The position numbers and the translations under genes were made by a program. Below are positions 43,178 to 50,879 of a stretch of 64,000 nucleotides of DNA, piece by piece. Under the pieces are notes generated by a model. That model did not search any database, had not been told where the DNA came from, and worked only from the letters and a program-made list of their open reading frames with translations. The stretch comes from JBOCEF01 sp047610385 (GTDB lineage Bacteria; Pseudomonadota; Alphaproteobacteria; Rhodobacterales; Rhodobacteraceae), in NCBI GenBank assembly GCA_047610385.1, contig JBLGAC010000013.1, positions 1 through 64,000 of the forward strand, in the 5' to 3' direction. The stretch's first letter is position 1, and each line of letters begins with the position of its first letter.

Positions 43178-43762
43178 ATGCCAATTCTTTCGCCCACTGA
43201 CCACCATGGCTGCATCACCTGGATCGGGGTCGTGCATGACCGTGCGGTCACCCTTGAGGCCGAGCCGCTGGCGCACACTGCCCTAACCTTCGACGGCGTG
43301 CCCGGCGACACCCATGGCGGGGCGACACGGCCGTCTTGCGTGCGCGTTATCGGGCAATACCCGACGCGCGGGACCCAAATCCGCAACGCCCGCCAGCTTT
43401 CGATTCTGTCGGCTGAGGAAATGGCCGCCACCGCTGAGGCGATTGGTCTTCCGGCGATCAACCCTGCCTGGATCGGCGCCAATCTGGTGTTGGAGGGCAT
43501 TCCCGATTTCACCAAGATCCCGCCGGGCTCCCGGCTGATCGCGCCCTCGGGTGCCTCAATCGCGGTGGACCTGGAGAACGGGCCCTGCCGCTTTCCCGCA
43601 GATGTGATTGAGGCCGCGCATCCCGGCCATGGCAAGCGCTGGATCAAGGCCGCCATGGGCCGCCGCGGCGTGGTTGCGTGGGTGGAATGTCCGGGCGAAA
43701 TTCGTCTGGGTGATGCGCTCAGGCTGCATGTTCCGTCGCAGCGTCCTTGGGGCCACGCCTGA
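43178..43762 (+). CDS. MOSC domain-containing protein
   Basis: The ATG at 43178, with GGGAG about 11 nt upstream, gives 194 residues; the longer frame upstream crosses two hairpins and is rejected. The DGVPGDTHGG and NARQLSILSAEEM segments are MOSC-like. MOSC domains carry molybdenum cofactor sulfurase-type chemistry, and related stand-alone proteins help N-hydroxylated base detoxification. A catalytic Cys candidate is in FEN-like ENGPCRFP. It is convergent with the next gene. Confidence 0.82.
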   Translation: MPILSPTDHHGCITWIGVVHDRAVTLEAEPLAHTALTFDGVPGDTHGGATRPSCVRVIGQYPTRGTQIRNARQLSILSAEEMAATAEAIGLPAINPAWIGANLVLEGIPDFTKIPPGSRLIAPSGASIAVDLENGPCRFPADVIEAAHPGHGKRWIKAAMGRRGVVAWVECPGEIRLGDALRLHVPSQRPWGHA

Positions 43763-43772
43763 CGCGGGCGCC

Positions 43773-44417
43773 TCAGATGGCCTGATCTGGCGCGCGGTCG
43801 GGGTGTGATGCGGACAAGAGCCGCGCTGGGTCTGCGCCGTTCACGCCATGCCCGGCGGTGGCGGCGGTCCGGGGCGGCGCCTTGTCAGCCATGGCCCGAT
43901 CCTGCGCTTCATTGTCGGGCGCGGGGGTCAGCGCCTTCAGCCCCGCTTTTTCCAACAGGCTGAGCGCTGCGGACAGCACCCCTTGCGCCTCGTGTCCTGA
44001 CCCGTCGGGCCGCGGTTTGGGCAGGGGGGCGCTGAGCGCGGCGCGCGTGCGGGGCATTGGCTTGGTGAGCGGCGCTTCGGGAACCGCAAAGCGCGCCGCC
44101 TTGGCCATCAGCCATGAGGTGCCAAGTTCAGGCCCCGCGGCTTCGCCCAAATCCGCGGCAAAGGCGCTGAGCGATTCGGCGAATCGCTTGGCTGGTTCCA
44201 GCAGTACATCGGGTGAGGAGAAATTAACCGGCCTGCCGCGCGGCCTTGAAAAGCGCGCGCCGCGGATGTCTGGCACGTCGTCCGGATTGCGCAGATCGTT
44301 CCATGTGTTGCGGTGCTCTGGGATACGCGCGCCAGTGCCTTGCCCATCCGAGGAGGACGAGGTCAGGGCGGCCACCAGAAGGCCAACAAGAACCATGCCT
44401 GCGAAAATCTCTTTCAT
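43773..44417 (-). CDS. Hypothetical secreted or membrane-anchored protein
   Basis: The 214-residue product has one N-terminal hydrophobic segment (MKEIFAGMVLVGLLVAAL), then a polar, Pro/Ala/Arg-rich body of low complexity. No domain is recognised. GTSWLMAKAARF and LLEKAGLKAL may form short helices. It is probably exported or anchored by the first helix. It is divergent from the next secreted gene and convergent with the MOSC gene. Confidence 0.6.
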   Translation of the reverse strand: MKEIFAGMVLVGLLVAALTSSSSDGQGTGARIPEHRNTWNDLRNPDDVPDIRGARFSRPRGRPVNFSSPDVLLEPAKRFAESLSAFAADLGEAAGPELGTSWLMAKAARFAVPEAPLTKPMPRTRAALSAPLPKPRPDGSGHEAQGVLSAALSLLEKAGLKALTPAPDNEAQDRAMADKAPPRTAATAGHGVNGADPARLLSASHPDRAPDQAI

Positions 44418-44488
44418 GGGCTCACGTCGCGTGCTCCGGTCGGGGCGCGGGGACGGCGATCATCCTTCCGCATGGAAAGCCGAAAAAC

Positions 44489-44503
44489 TTAGGTGACACT
44501 ATA
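44489..44503 (+). promoter_or_regulatory. SP6-promoter-like 15-mer in a divergent intergenic region
   Basis: TTAGGTGACACTATA matches, from memory, the core of the phage SP6 RNA polymerase promoter; the preceding base pair and the +1 G of the phage site are not conserved here. It lies between the minus-strand hypothetical gene and the plus-strand gene at 44654 and may simply be part of a native promoter (TATACC as -10-like). Confidence 0.45.
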
Positions 44504-44653
44504 CCATATCGCATATGAAAGCAGGCTTGAAACGAGGTGCCCCCTGCCGGGCCTGCAAACTTCGCGCCCCACCTGCGCGGAAATCGGGGCTTGAGCGCCC
44601 CGCGGCGTCGGGTCAGCCTGCGCGACGACGCATTCCGTGTCAGGGAGCCAGAC

Positions 44654-45169
44654 ATGCGCACCGACATTCGACCCCTCGCCATCGTGATCCTGCTTCTGGC
44701 GTTGTGCGCGCCGGGGATGTCAGGGCTGCGCGCCGCGAACGACGACGCCGTCCACATTGACCGGCAGGAGGGCTACCATTACCCCACCGTCGGGACTGAG
44801 GAAGATTTCACCCGCCACCTGATCCCGGACGCGCCCCCATCAGACGGCGATCTGCGCGAACGCTTCGTCAGCCTGGTCACGCGCGCGCAGCTCGACGCCC
44901 CGGAAACGCCCCGCTACGTGGTGTTTGCCAAGGGGTCGGACAGCCGCCATCTGATCATCGTCGCGCTGGATGATAACATCTTCCGCACGATCTTTCGCGC
45001 ACGGGCGGTGCTGGCGCAGCTCAGCAGCAATCTGCGCGAATCGCCGCTGTTCGTGGAACGGGGGCTGGACACGACGGCCACGTTCTTTGACATGCTCCAG
45101 ATCCTCGACTTCGAAAGCCTGACGGTCACTGATGGCGTCGAGTGGAGCCACAAGATCCACTTCAGATAG
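44654..45169 (+). CDS. Conserved secreted protein upstream of folD
   Basis: The ATG at 44654, with AGGGAG 9 nt upstream, begins a signal peptide (IVILLLALCAPGMSG) and gives 171 residues. The mature part contains EGYHYPTVGTEEDFTRHL and HLIIVALDDNIFRTIFRARAVLAQL. Similar proteins occur beside folD in Rhodobacterales and are sometimes labelled as molybdopterin-guanine dinucleotide biosynthesis proteins, a label the sequence does not support: no nucleotidyltransferase motif is visible. It is followed 14 nt later by folD, so probably co-transcribed. Confidence 0.72.
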   Translation: MRTDIRPLAIVILLLALCAPGMSGLRAANDDAVHIDRQEGYHYPTVGTEEDFTRHLIPDAPPSDGDLRERFVSLVTRAQLDAPETPRYVVFAKGSDSRHLIIVALDDNIFRTIFRARAVLAQLSSNLRESPLFVERGLDTTATFFDMLQILDFESLTVTDGVEWSHKIHFR

Positions 45170-45183
45170 GGGACGCGACCCTC

Positions 45184-46083
45184 ATGAGCGCTGACATCAT
45201 CGACGGCAAGGCCTTCGCGGCCCGGTTGCGCGGCCGCATTTCGGGCCATGTGGCGCGCATGACCGCGCAAGGCGTGATCCCCGGCCTTGCGGTCGTGCTG
45301 GTGGGCGAAGATCCCGCAAGCCAGGTCTACGTGCGGTCCAAGGCCAAGCAGACCGTGGAATGCGGGATGCGCAGCTTTGAACACCGCTTGGACGCCGCGA
45401 CCGGCGAGGCTGAATTGCTGGCGGTGATCGCGGCGCTGAACGCCGATCCCGCGGTGCATGGCATTTTGGTGCAACTGCCGCTGCCCGATCACCTGAACTC
45501 AGATCTGGTGATCAACGCGATCGACCCGGCCAAGGATGTGGACGGGTTCCATATCTCAAACGTTGGCAAGCTGGCGACCGGGCAGGACGCGCTGGTGTCG
45601 TGCACGCCGCTGGGGTGCCTGTTGCTGCTGCGCGACCGTCTGGGCGATCTGTCAGGGCTGAACGCGGTGGTGGTCGGGCGCAGCAACATCGTTGGCAAAC
45701 CGATGGCGCAGCTGCTGCTGCGCGACAGCTGCACGGTGACCATCGCCCACAGCCGCACCCGCGACATTGCCGAAGTCTGCCGCCGCGCCGATATTCTGAT
45801 CGCCGCGGTGGGACGCCCGAAGATGGTTGGCGGCGACTGGATCAAGCCCGGCGCGACCGTGATCGACGTGGGCATCAACCGCATCCCCGCACCCGAAAAG
45901 GGCGAGGGCAAGACCCGGCTGGTCGGCGACGTGGATTTCGACGCGGCGGTTCAGGTGGCGGGCGCAATCACCCCGGTGCCCGGCGGCGTCGGCCCGATGA
46001 CCATTGCGTGCCTGCTGGCCAACACCGTGACCGCCGCCAGCCGCATCCACGGGCTGGAGGCCCCCGAAGGCCTGACCATCTGA
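45184..46083 (+). CDS. folD: Methylenetetrahydrofolate dehydrogenase/cyclohydrolase FolD
   Basis: This bifunctional 299-residue cytosolic enzyme interconverts 5,10-methylene- and 10-formyl-tetrahydrofolate for purine and formyl-Met synthesis. The catalytic region includes YVRSKAKQTVECGM (with the active Lys) and VQLPLPDHL; the NADP domain has VVVGRSNIVGKP; the C-terminal family signature is PGGVGPMTIACLLANT. The ATG at 45184 is preferred to an upstream ATG at 45142, which lies within the previous gene. Confidence 0.96.
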   Translation: MSADIIDGKAFAARLRGRISGHVARMTAQGVIPGLAVVLVGEDPASQVYVRSKAKQTVECGMRSFEHRLDAATGEAELLAVIAALNADPAVHGILVQLPLPDHLNSDLVINAIDPAKDVDGFHISNVGKLATGQDALVSCTPLGCLLLLRDRLGDLSGLNAVVVGRSNIVGKPMAQLLLRDSCTVTIAHSRTRDIAEVCRRADILIAAVGRPKMVGGDWIKPGATVIDVGINRIPAPEKGEGKTRLVGDVDFDAAVQVAGAITPVPGGVGPMTIACLLANTVTAASRIHGLEAPEGLTI

Positions 46084-46107
46084 GCCCTTTTGCGCGCTGA
46101 TCTGGGG

Positions 46108-46557
46108 TCAGTTGCGGCCCGACATGGTCATCATCGTGCCCAGAAGGGTGGCGACCTGCACCGGCGCGCGCCCTTCGGCATCGGCATAAACATCCGCGCG
46201 CACGACCGTCAGGCGACGGCCCGCGCGTTCGACCCGGCCAACGGCGCGCAGGTGTTGGCCATCGCCGGGCGCCATCAGGTTGATCTTCATTTCAACGGTC
46301 ATCACGCCGTCATCGCTGCCCATCAGCGTCTGCGCGGCAAGCCCCGCAGCGGTGTCGCCTAGGGTAAAGGTCAGCCCGGCATGGGCAAAGCCGTAATGCT
46401 GGCCGGTCTCGCGCCGGATCGGGGCGGTGATTTCAACCATGCCGGGCGCTGCATCGGTCAAGGCCGCGCCAAGGGTGTGCATCATGCCCTGGGCGTCGAA
46501 TGCGGCGTTGATGCGGGCGCGCCAGTCTGCGGCGCGGGGAACATGGATATGTGTCAT
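46108..46557 (-). CDS. PaaI-family hotdog thioesterase
   Basis: The 149-residue hotdog protein has HYGFAHAGLTFTLGDTAAGLAAQTL, the PaaI active-site region, with the catalytic acid candidate Asp in TLGDTAAG. Such enzymes hydrolyse acyl-CoA thioesters. It is convergent with folD (24 nt apart) and its start overlaps the stop of the PdeM-like gene by 4 nt. Confidence 0.88.
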   Translation of the reverse strand: MTHIHVPRAADWRARINAAFDAQGMMHTLGAALTDAAPGMVEITAPIRRETGQHYGFAHAGLTFTLGDTAAGLAAQTLMGSDDGVMTVEMKINLMAPGDGQHLRAVGRVERAGRRLTVVRADVYADAEGRAPVQVATLLGTMMTMSGRN

Positions 46558-47264
46558 GGCGCGCAGATAGCGCGGGCGTTTGGGCGGCGTCCAGCCTGGT
46601 CGCGCAGCCCAGACAAAGGCGCGGCGATCACCCGCAGCCCGGTCAGCAGGGCCAGCCCCTCAGGCATCAGCGCGCGCAAGGGCGGCGCGCCGACATCAAG
46701 GCCCCCGACATACGCGCCGAACGCAGGCAAAATCAGCTTTGCGCCATCCCACATAAAGCACGCGCGCGCCGGCCCGCGCCCCAACCGCGCTTTGGGATGC
46801 CAGTGGCCCGACACCTCTGGCCCCGCGGTTTCGGCGATGTGCCGGAACGCAACCGGGCCGTCTGGGGCGGGAACGGACAGCTCTGCCAGATGCTCTCCGG
46901 GCAGGGATGACGGGGCGGGGTCGTGGTTGCCCGCAATCCACACCCAGCGCCGCCCAGTGGCCAGGGCAATCAGGCGGGCGCGGGCGGCGGTGTCCAGACG
47001 CGCCTCGGCCCCTGCATCGTCGAAACTGTCGCCAAGGCTGATCACGACCCGCGGCGCCAGTGCGTGGATCTCGGCCTCAAGCCGGTCCAGCGTCGCCAGC
47101 GCCTCATAGGGTGGCAGCAATGCGCCGCCATGGCGCGCACGCCGCGCCGCGCGCCCCAGATGCAGGTCTGAGACCGCCAGCACCCCAACCCCCGCCCACC
47201 AAAGGGCGCCTGAGGGACGGGCCTGAACCACCGCTCCCGCCAGCGAAATGTCGTGATGTGTCAT
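46554..47264 (-). CDS. pdeM: Ligase-associated DNA damage response endonuclease PdeM
   Basis: Starting at ATG 47264, this 236-residue calcineurin-fold phosphoesterase has the metal motifs VSDLHLG (31-37), GDSFD, GNHD and GHWHP in order. PdeM is one of the four proteins of the ligase-associated DNA repair set, here completed by the helicase upstream and by the exonuclease and ligase on the other strand. The upstream extension to 47405 overlaps the helicase end and is rejected. Confidence 0.88.
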   Translation of the reverse strand: MTHHDISLAGAVVQARPSGALWWAGVGVLAVSDLHLGRAARRARHGGALLPPYEALATLDRLEAEIHALAPRVVISLGDSFDDAGAEARLDTAARARLIALATGRRWVWIAGNHDPAPSSLPGEHLAELSVPAPDGPVAFRHIAETAGPEVSGHWHPKARLGRGPARACFMWDGAKLILPAFGAYVGGLDVGAPPLRALMPEGLALLTGLRVIAAPLSGLRDQAGRRPNARAICAP

Positions 47265-47324
47265 GGGCCGCAGGTAACGGCGCGGATCGGCCCGATGCAA
47301 GGGCTTGGCCATGATTGGGGCCAT

Positions 47325-47403
47325 GATTGGGATGCAGGGCGGGGCGGTCGGGCGGCGTCGCCTATGGCGAGGCTGCGCGCCGGGCCGAACCGGCATCCCA
47401 ATC
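47325..47403. repeat. Possible third copy (C) of the dispersed palindromic repeat
   Basis: GATTGGGATGC (47325-47335) and GCATCCCAATC (47393-47403) form a perfect 11-bp stem. The left arm continues GCAGGGCGGGGC, close to the left arms of copies A and B, but the interior is different. It overlaps the last codons and stop of the Lhr-type helicase gene. Relationship to A and B is uncertain. Confidence 0.35.
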
Positions 47404-49803
47404 AAGGCCTGCCTCGCGCATCATGGCGGCGGCGGCCTCTTCGTCCAGCCGTTCGGCTGCGGCACCGCGGATTGGCACGCGGCCGACCTCCAGCAACAGC
47501 GGCGCGGCCAGGGGGGTGACGTGGCGTGCGCGCACATGGCGGATTGCCCCGGCGGCACGGGCGCACATGTCCTCAATCCGGTCGAAATCTACCAGGCCGC
47601 GCATCGCTTCATCCCGGGTGATCCGCAGCATCAGGTGGTCCGGGTCATGGGCACGCAGCGCGTCATACAAGATGTCAGAGCTGAACGTCGCCTGGCGCCC
47701 TGATTTCCTTTGCCCGGGCAGGTTCCGCTCAATCAGCCCGGCGACCACGGCGGCGGTGCGAAAGGTGCGCTTCATGACTGCGTTGCCCGCCAGCCACGTC
47801 TCCAACCCCTCACGCAGCCCATCCAGCGCCAGCAGGTCGGCGGGCCGGGTCACTTCGCGCAGGCCGCGCACCAGCAGCGCGTAATCGGTGCACACAAAGC
47901 CCAGCGGCTCCAGCCCCGCGTCCTCCATGCGCTTGGTGATCAGCAGACCCAGCGTCTGATGGGCGTTGTGGCCGGCAAAGCCGTAGATGCACATGTGCCA
48001 GCGATCGGCGCGGGGGAACGTCTCCACCAGCAGCCCGTCGCGCGCGGGCAGGGTGGACACGCGGCGTTGCAGGTCCAGCCAATCGGCCACATGCACTGGC
48101 AGATCAGCCCAGCGGGCCGGGTCCTCCAATATCCCCAGCACCCGGTTGGCCAGCTGGGTGGAGGTCGCCATTCTGGTCCCCGAGAACACCGCAATCTTTG
48201 GCTCCGTCCCGCCGCGCTCAACCTCCACGTTCATGTCGCGCAGGCAGCGGTAGCGCACCACCTGCCCGCCGATCAGGAAGGTGTCGCCGGGGATCAGGGT
48301 GGCGGCAAAGCTTTCCTCAACCTCGCCCAGCTTTGGCCCGCCGCCGCGTTTGCCCGCCAGCCGCACTGACAGGGTTTCGGTGGCGACGATGGTGCCCAAA
48401 TTCATGCGGATGATGCGCGCAGACCGCGGATCGCGCAGCTGCCACGCCCCGTCTGGGGCCTGCATCAGCCGCCGCCAACGGTCATAGGCACGCAGCGCAT
48501 AGCCCCCCGTGGCGCAGAAATCGAGGCAGGCGTCGAAATCGGCGCGGGTCAGCGCGCTGTAGCCGCCCGCGCGCCGCACCTCTGCGAACAGCGCGTCCGC
48601 ATCGAACGGCCCGGCGCAGGCGGTGGCGAGGATGTGCTGGCACAGCACGTCCAGCGGCCCCGGCCCGCGCGGATCGCCATCCAGATCGCGCGCGCGCACG
48701 GCATCGAGGGCGGCGCGGCATTCCACTTCCTCAAAGCGGTTGGCCGGGACCAGCAGCGCCCGCGACGGCGCGTTCCAGCGGTGGTTGGACCGCCCGATCC
48801 GCTGCACCAGCCGTTTGACGTTTTTGGGCGCGCCGACCTGAATGACCAGATCAACCTCTCCCCAATCGATCCCCAGATCCAGCGACCCGGTGCACACCAC
48901 TGCGCGCAAAGCGCCGTCGGCCATCGCCTGTTCGACCTTGGTGCGCGCGTCCCGCGACAGCGACCCGTGGTGCAGCGCGATGGGCAGCCCTTCGTCATTG
49001 ATCGACCACAGCGCCTGAAAAAACAGCTCGGCCTGCGCGCGGGTGTTGATGAACACCAGCGTGACGCGGGCCTTCGTGATTTCGGCCAGCACCGCGGCGG
49101 CGGCATGGCGCCCGCCTGCGCCCATCCACGGCGTGCGGGGGCCGGTCAGGATGGTGATGTCGGGGTCCGGGCCGCGATCGGCGGTCAGGATGCGCGCGCC
49201 CGATGGCGCAAACCAGTGGGCCAGCGCGGGCGGGTCCTCTACGGTGGCGGACAGGCCGATGCGCGACAGGCCGGGGGCCAGCGTTTCCAGCCGTGCAAGG
49301 TTCAGCGCCAACTGGTCGCCGCGCTTGCTTTCGGCCAGCGCGTGGATTTCGTCGCAGATCACCCGAGCCAGACCGCCAAAGATGCGCGGCGCGTCCTCCC
49401 ATGACAGCATCAGCGCCAGCGATTCCGGGGTGGTCAGCAGGATGTGAGGCGGGTCGGCGCGCTGGCGGCGGCGCGCGGTCTGGGTGGTGTCGCCGGTGCG
49501 GTCCTCAACCCTGATCGCCAGATTGGCCTCCTCGATGGGCACGGCCAGATTGCGCTTGATGTCCGTCGCCAACGCTTTCAGCGGCGAGACATAGAGCGTG
49601 TGCAGCCCCGGGCGTGGGGTGTCCGCCAGATCGCACAGGCTTGGCAGAAACCCCGCCAGTGTCTTGCCGCCCCCCGTGGGCGCGATCAGCAGGTCCGCGC
49701 CGCCCATACGCGCACGCGCCAAAAGCGCCATCTGGTGGGGATGGGGCGTCCAGCCACGGCTGGCAAACCAGGCGGAAAGGGCGGGGGGAAGGCCTGCGTT
49801 CAT
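47362..49803 (-). CDS. Ligase-associated Lhr-type DEXH-box DNA helicase
   Basis: The 813-residue SF2 helicase has Walker A APTGGGKT (41-48), motif Ia (SPLKALATDIKRNL), DEIH at 151-154, a SATVEDP motif III and the motif VI block QRIGRSNHRW. The C-terminal Lhr-core and DUF4145-like part is present, so this is an Lhr-core protein without the extra Lhr C-terminal extension. It belongs to the DNA repair set with PdeM, the MBL exonuclease and ATP-dependent ligase. It is divergent from the exonuclease by 80 nt. Confidence 0.93.
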   Translation of the reverse strand: MNAGLPPALSAWFASRGWTPHPHQMALLARARMGGADLLIAPTGGGKTLAGFLPSLCDLADTPRPGLHTLYVSPLKALATDIKRNLAVPIEEANLAIRVEDRTGDTTQTARRRQRADPPHILLTTPESLALMLSWEDAPRIFGGLARVICDEIHALAESKRGDQLALNLARLETLAPGLSRIGLSATVEDPPALAHWFAPSGARILTADRGPDPDITILTGPRTPWMGAGGRHAAAAVLAEITKARVTLVFINTRAQAELFFQALWSINDEGLPIALHHGSLSRDARTKVEQAMADGALRAVVCTGSLDLGIDWGEVDLVIQVGAPKNVKRLVQRIGRSNHRWNAPSRALLVPANRFEEVECRAALDAVRARDLDGDPRGPGPLDVLCQHILATACAGPFDADALFAEVRRAGGYSALTRADFDACLDFCATGGYALRAYDRWRRLMQAPDGAWQLRDPRSARIIRMNLGTIVATETLSVRLAGKRGGGPKLGEVEESFAATLIPGDTFLIGGQVVRYRCLRDMNVEVERGGTEPKIAVFSGTRMATSTQLANRVLGILEDPARWADLPVHVADWLDLQRRVSTLPARDGLLVETFPRADRWHMCIYGFAGHNAHQTLGLLITKRMEDAGLEPLGFVCTDYALLVRGLREVTRPADLLALDGLREGLETWLAGNAVMKRTFRTAAVVAGLIERNLPGQRKSGRQATFSSDILYDALRAHDPDHLMLRITRDEAMRGLVDFDRIEDMCARAAGAIRHVRARHVTPLAAPLLLEVGRVPIRGAAAERLDEEAAAAMMREAGLDWDAGSARRAASP

Positions 49804-49883
49804 GCGCAGGGATCATAGCGCGCCGGGCGGGGCCGGAAAGCGCAGGCTCGTATTTACGCGGCGGCGCGCTAGACTTTCTTTGC

Positions 49884-50879
49884 ATGAAACCGACCGATTT
49901 GCTGACCCTGCGCCCTGAGGGGCTGTTCTGCCCGCCCGCCGGGGTCTTCATCGACCCGGCGCGCCCGGTGGCGCGTGCGGTGATCACCCATGGCCATGCC
50001 GATCATTGCCGCCCGGGGTCGGACGCGATCCTGGCCACGCCAGAAACTGCCGCCATCGCCGTGGCGCGCTTTGGTGCGTCGGCCTTCGGGCGGGTGGAAA
50101 CCTTGGCCTATGGCGTTCCCTTGCATGTGGGCGATGCGGTGATCCGGCTGGTGCCTGCGGGCCATGTTCTGGGCGCCGCGCAAGTGGTGATCGAATGTGC
50201 GGGCGCCCGCGCCGTTGTGTCCGGCGATTACAAGCGCAGCCCGGACCCGACCTGCGCAGCGTTCGAACCGGTCGCCTGTGATCTGTTTGTCACCGAAGCA
50301 ACCTTTGGGCTGCCGGTGTTTCGCCATCCGCCCATCGGCGGCGAAATCGCCAAACTGCTGGCATCGGTCGCGGCCAACCCGGACCGCTGCCATGCCGTCG
50401 GCGCCTATGCGTTGGGCAAGGCGCAGCGGCTGATTGCTGAGCTGCGGAATGCAGGCTGGGATGCGCCGATCAAACTGCATGGCGCGCTGGCGGGGCTGTG
50501 CGCAGTGTATGAAGCCCTCGGCGTCGCGCTGGGCCCGCTGGTGCCCGCCAATGATGGGGTGGCGGCGGGCGACATCGTGCTGGCGCCGCCATCGGCATTG
50601 GCCGACCGCTGGGCAAGGCGGTTGCCCGACCCGGTGATCTGCGCGGCCTCAGGCTGGATGCGGGTGCGCCAGCGCGCCAAACAGCGGGGGGTTGAGCTGC
50701 CGCTGATCGTGTCAGACCACGCGGATTGGGATGGGCTGTGCGCCACGGTGCTGGAAACCGGGGCCCAAACCGTCTGGGTCACCCATGGTGCGGAAGATGC
50801 CCTGTGCCACTGGTGCGCAGGCCACGGCATCGACGCGCGCCCTCTGTCGATCGCGGGCCGCGACGAGGGCGGCGAATGA
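49884..50879 (+). CDS. Ligase-associated DNA exonuclease (metallo-beta-lactamase fold)
   Basis: The ATG at 49884 gives 331 residues of an SNM1/CPSF-type nuclease. The MBL motif HGHADH is at 36-41, followed by GHVLGAAQV, SGDYKRS and a late DHADWDGL motif typical of beta-CASP nucleases. It works in the ligase-associated DNA damage response. Its stop overlaps the ligase ATG by 3 nt. Confidence 0.9.
   Translation: MKPTDLLTLRPEGLFCPPAGVFIDPARPVARAVITHGHADHCRPGSDAILATPETAAIAVARFGASAFGRVETLAYGVPLHVGDAVIRLVPAGHVLGAAQVVIECAGARAVVSGDYKRSPDPTCAAFEPVACDLFVTEATFGLPVFRHPPIGGEIAKLLASVAANPDRCHAVGAYALGKAQRLIAELRNAGWDAPIKLHGALAGLCAVYEALGVALGPLVPANDGVAAGDIVLAPPSALADRWARRLPDPVICAASGWMRVRQRAKQRGVELPLIVSDHADWDGLCATVLETGAQTVWVTHGAEDALCHWCAGHGIDARPLSIAGRDEGGE

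Noticed and set aside
44515..44760. 81-residue plus-strand frame starting just after the SP6-like motif
   Set aside because: Its ATG is well placed, but the product is basic low-complexity sequence overlapping the signal peptide of the better-supported gene at 44654.
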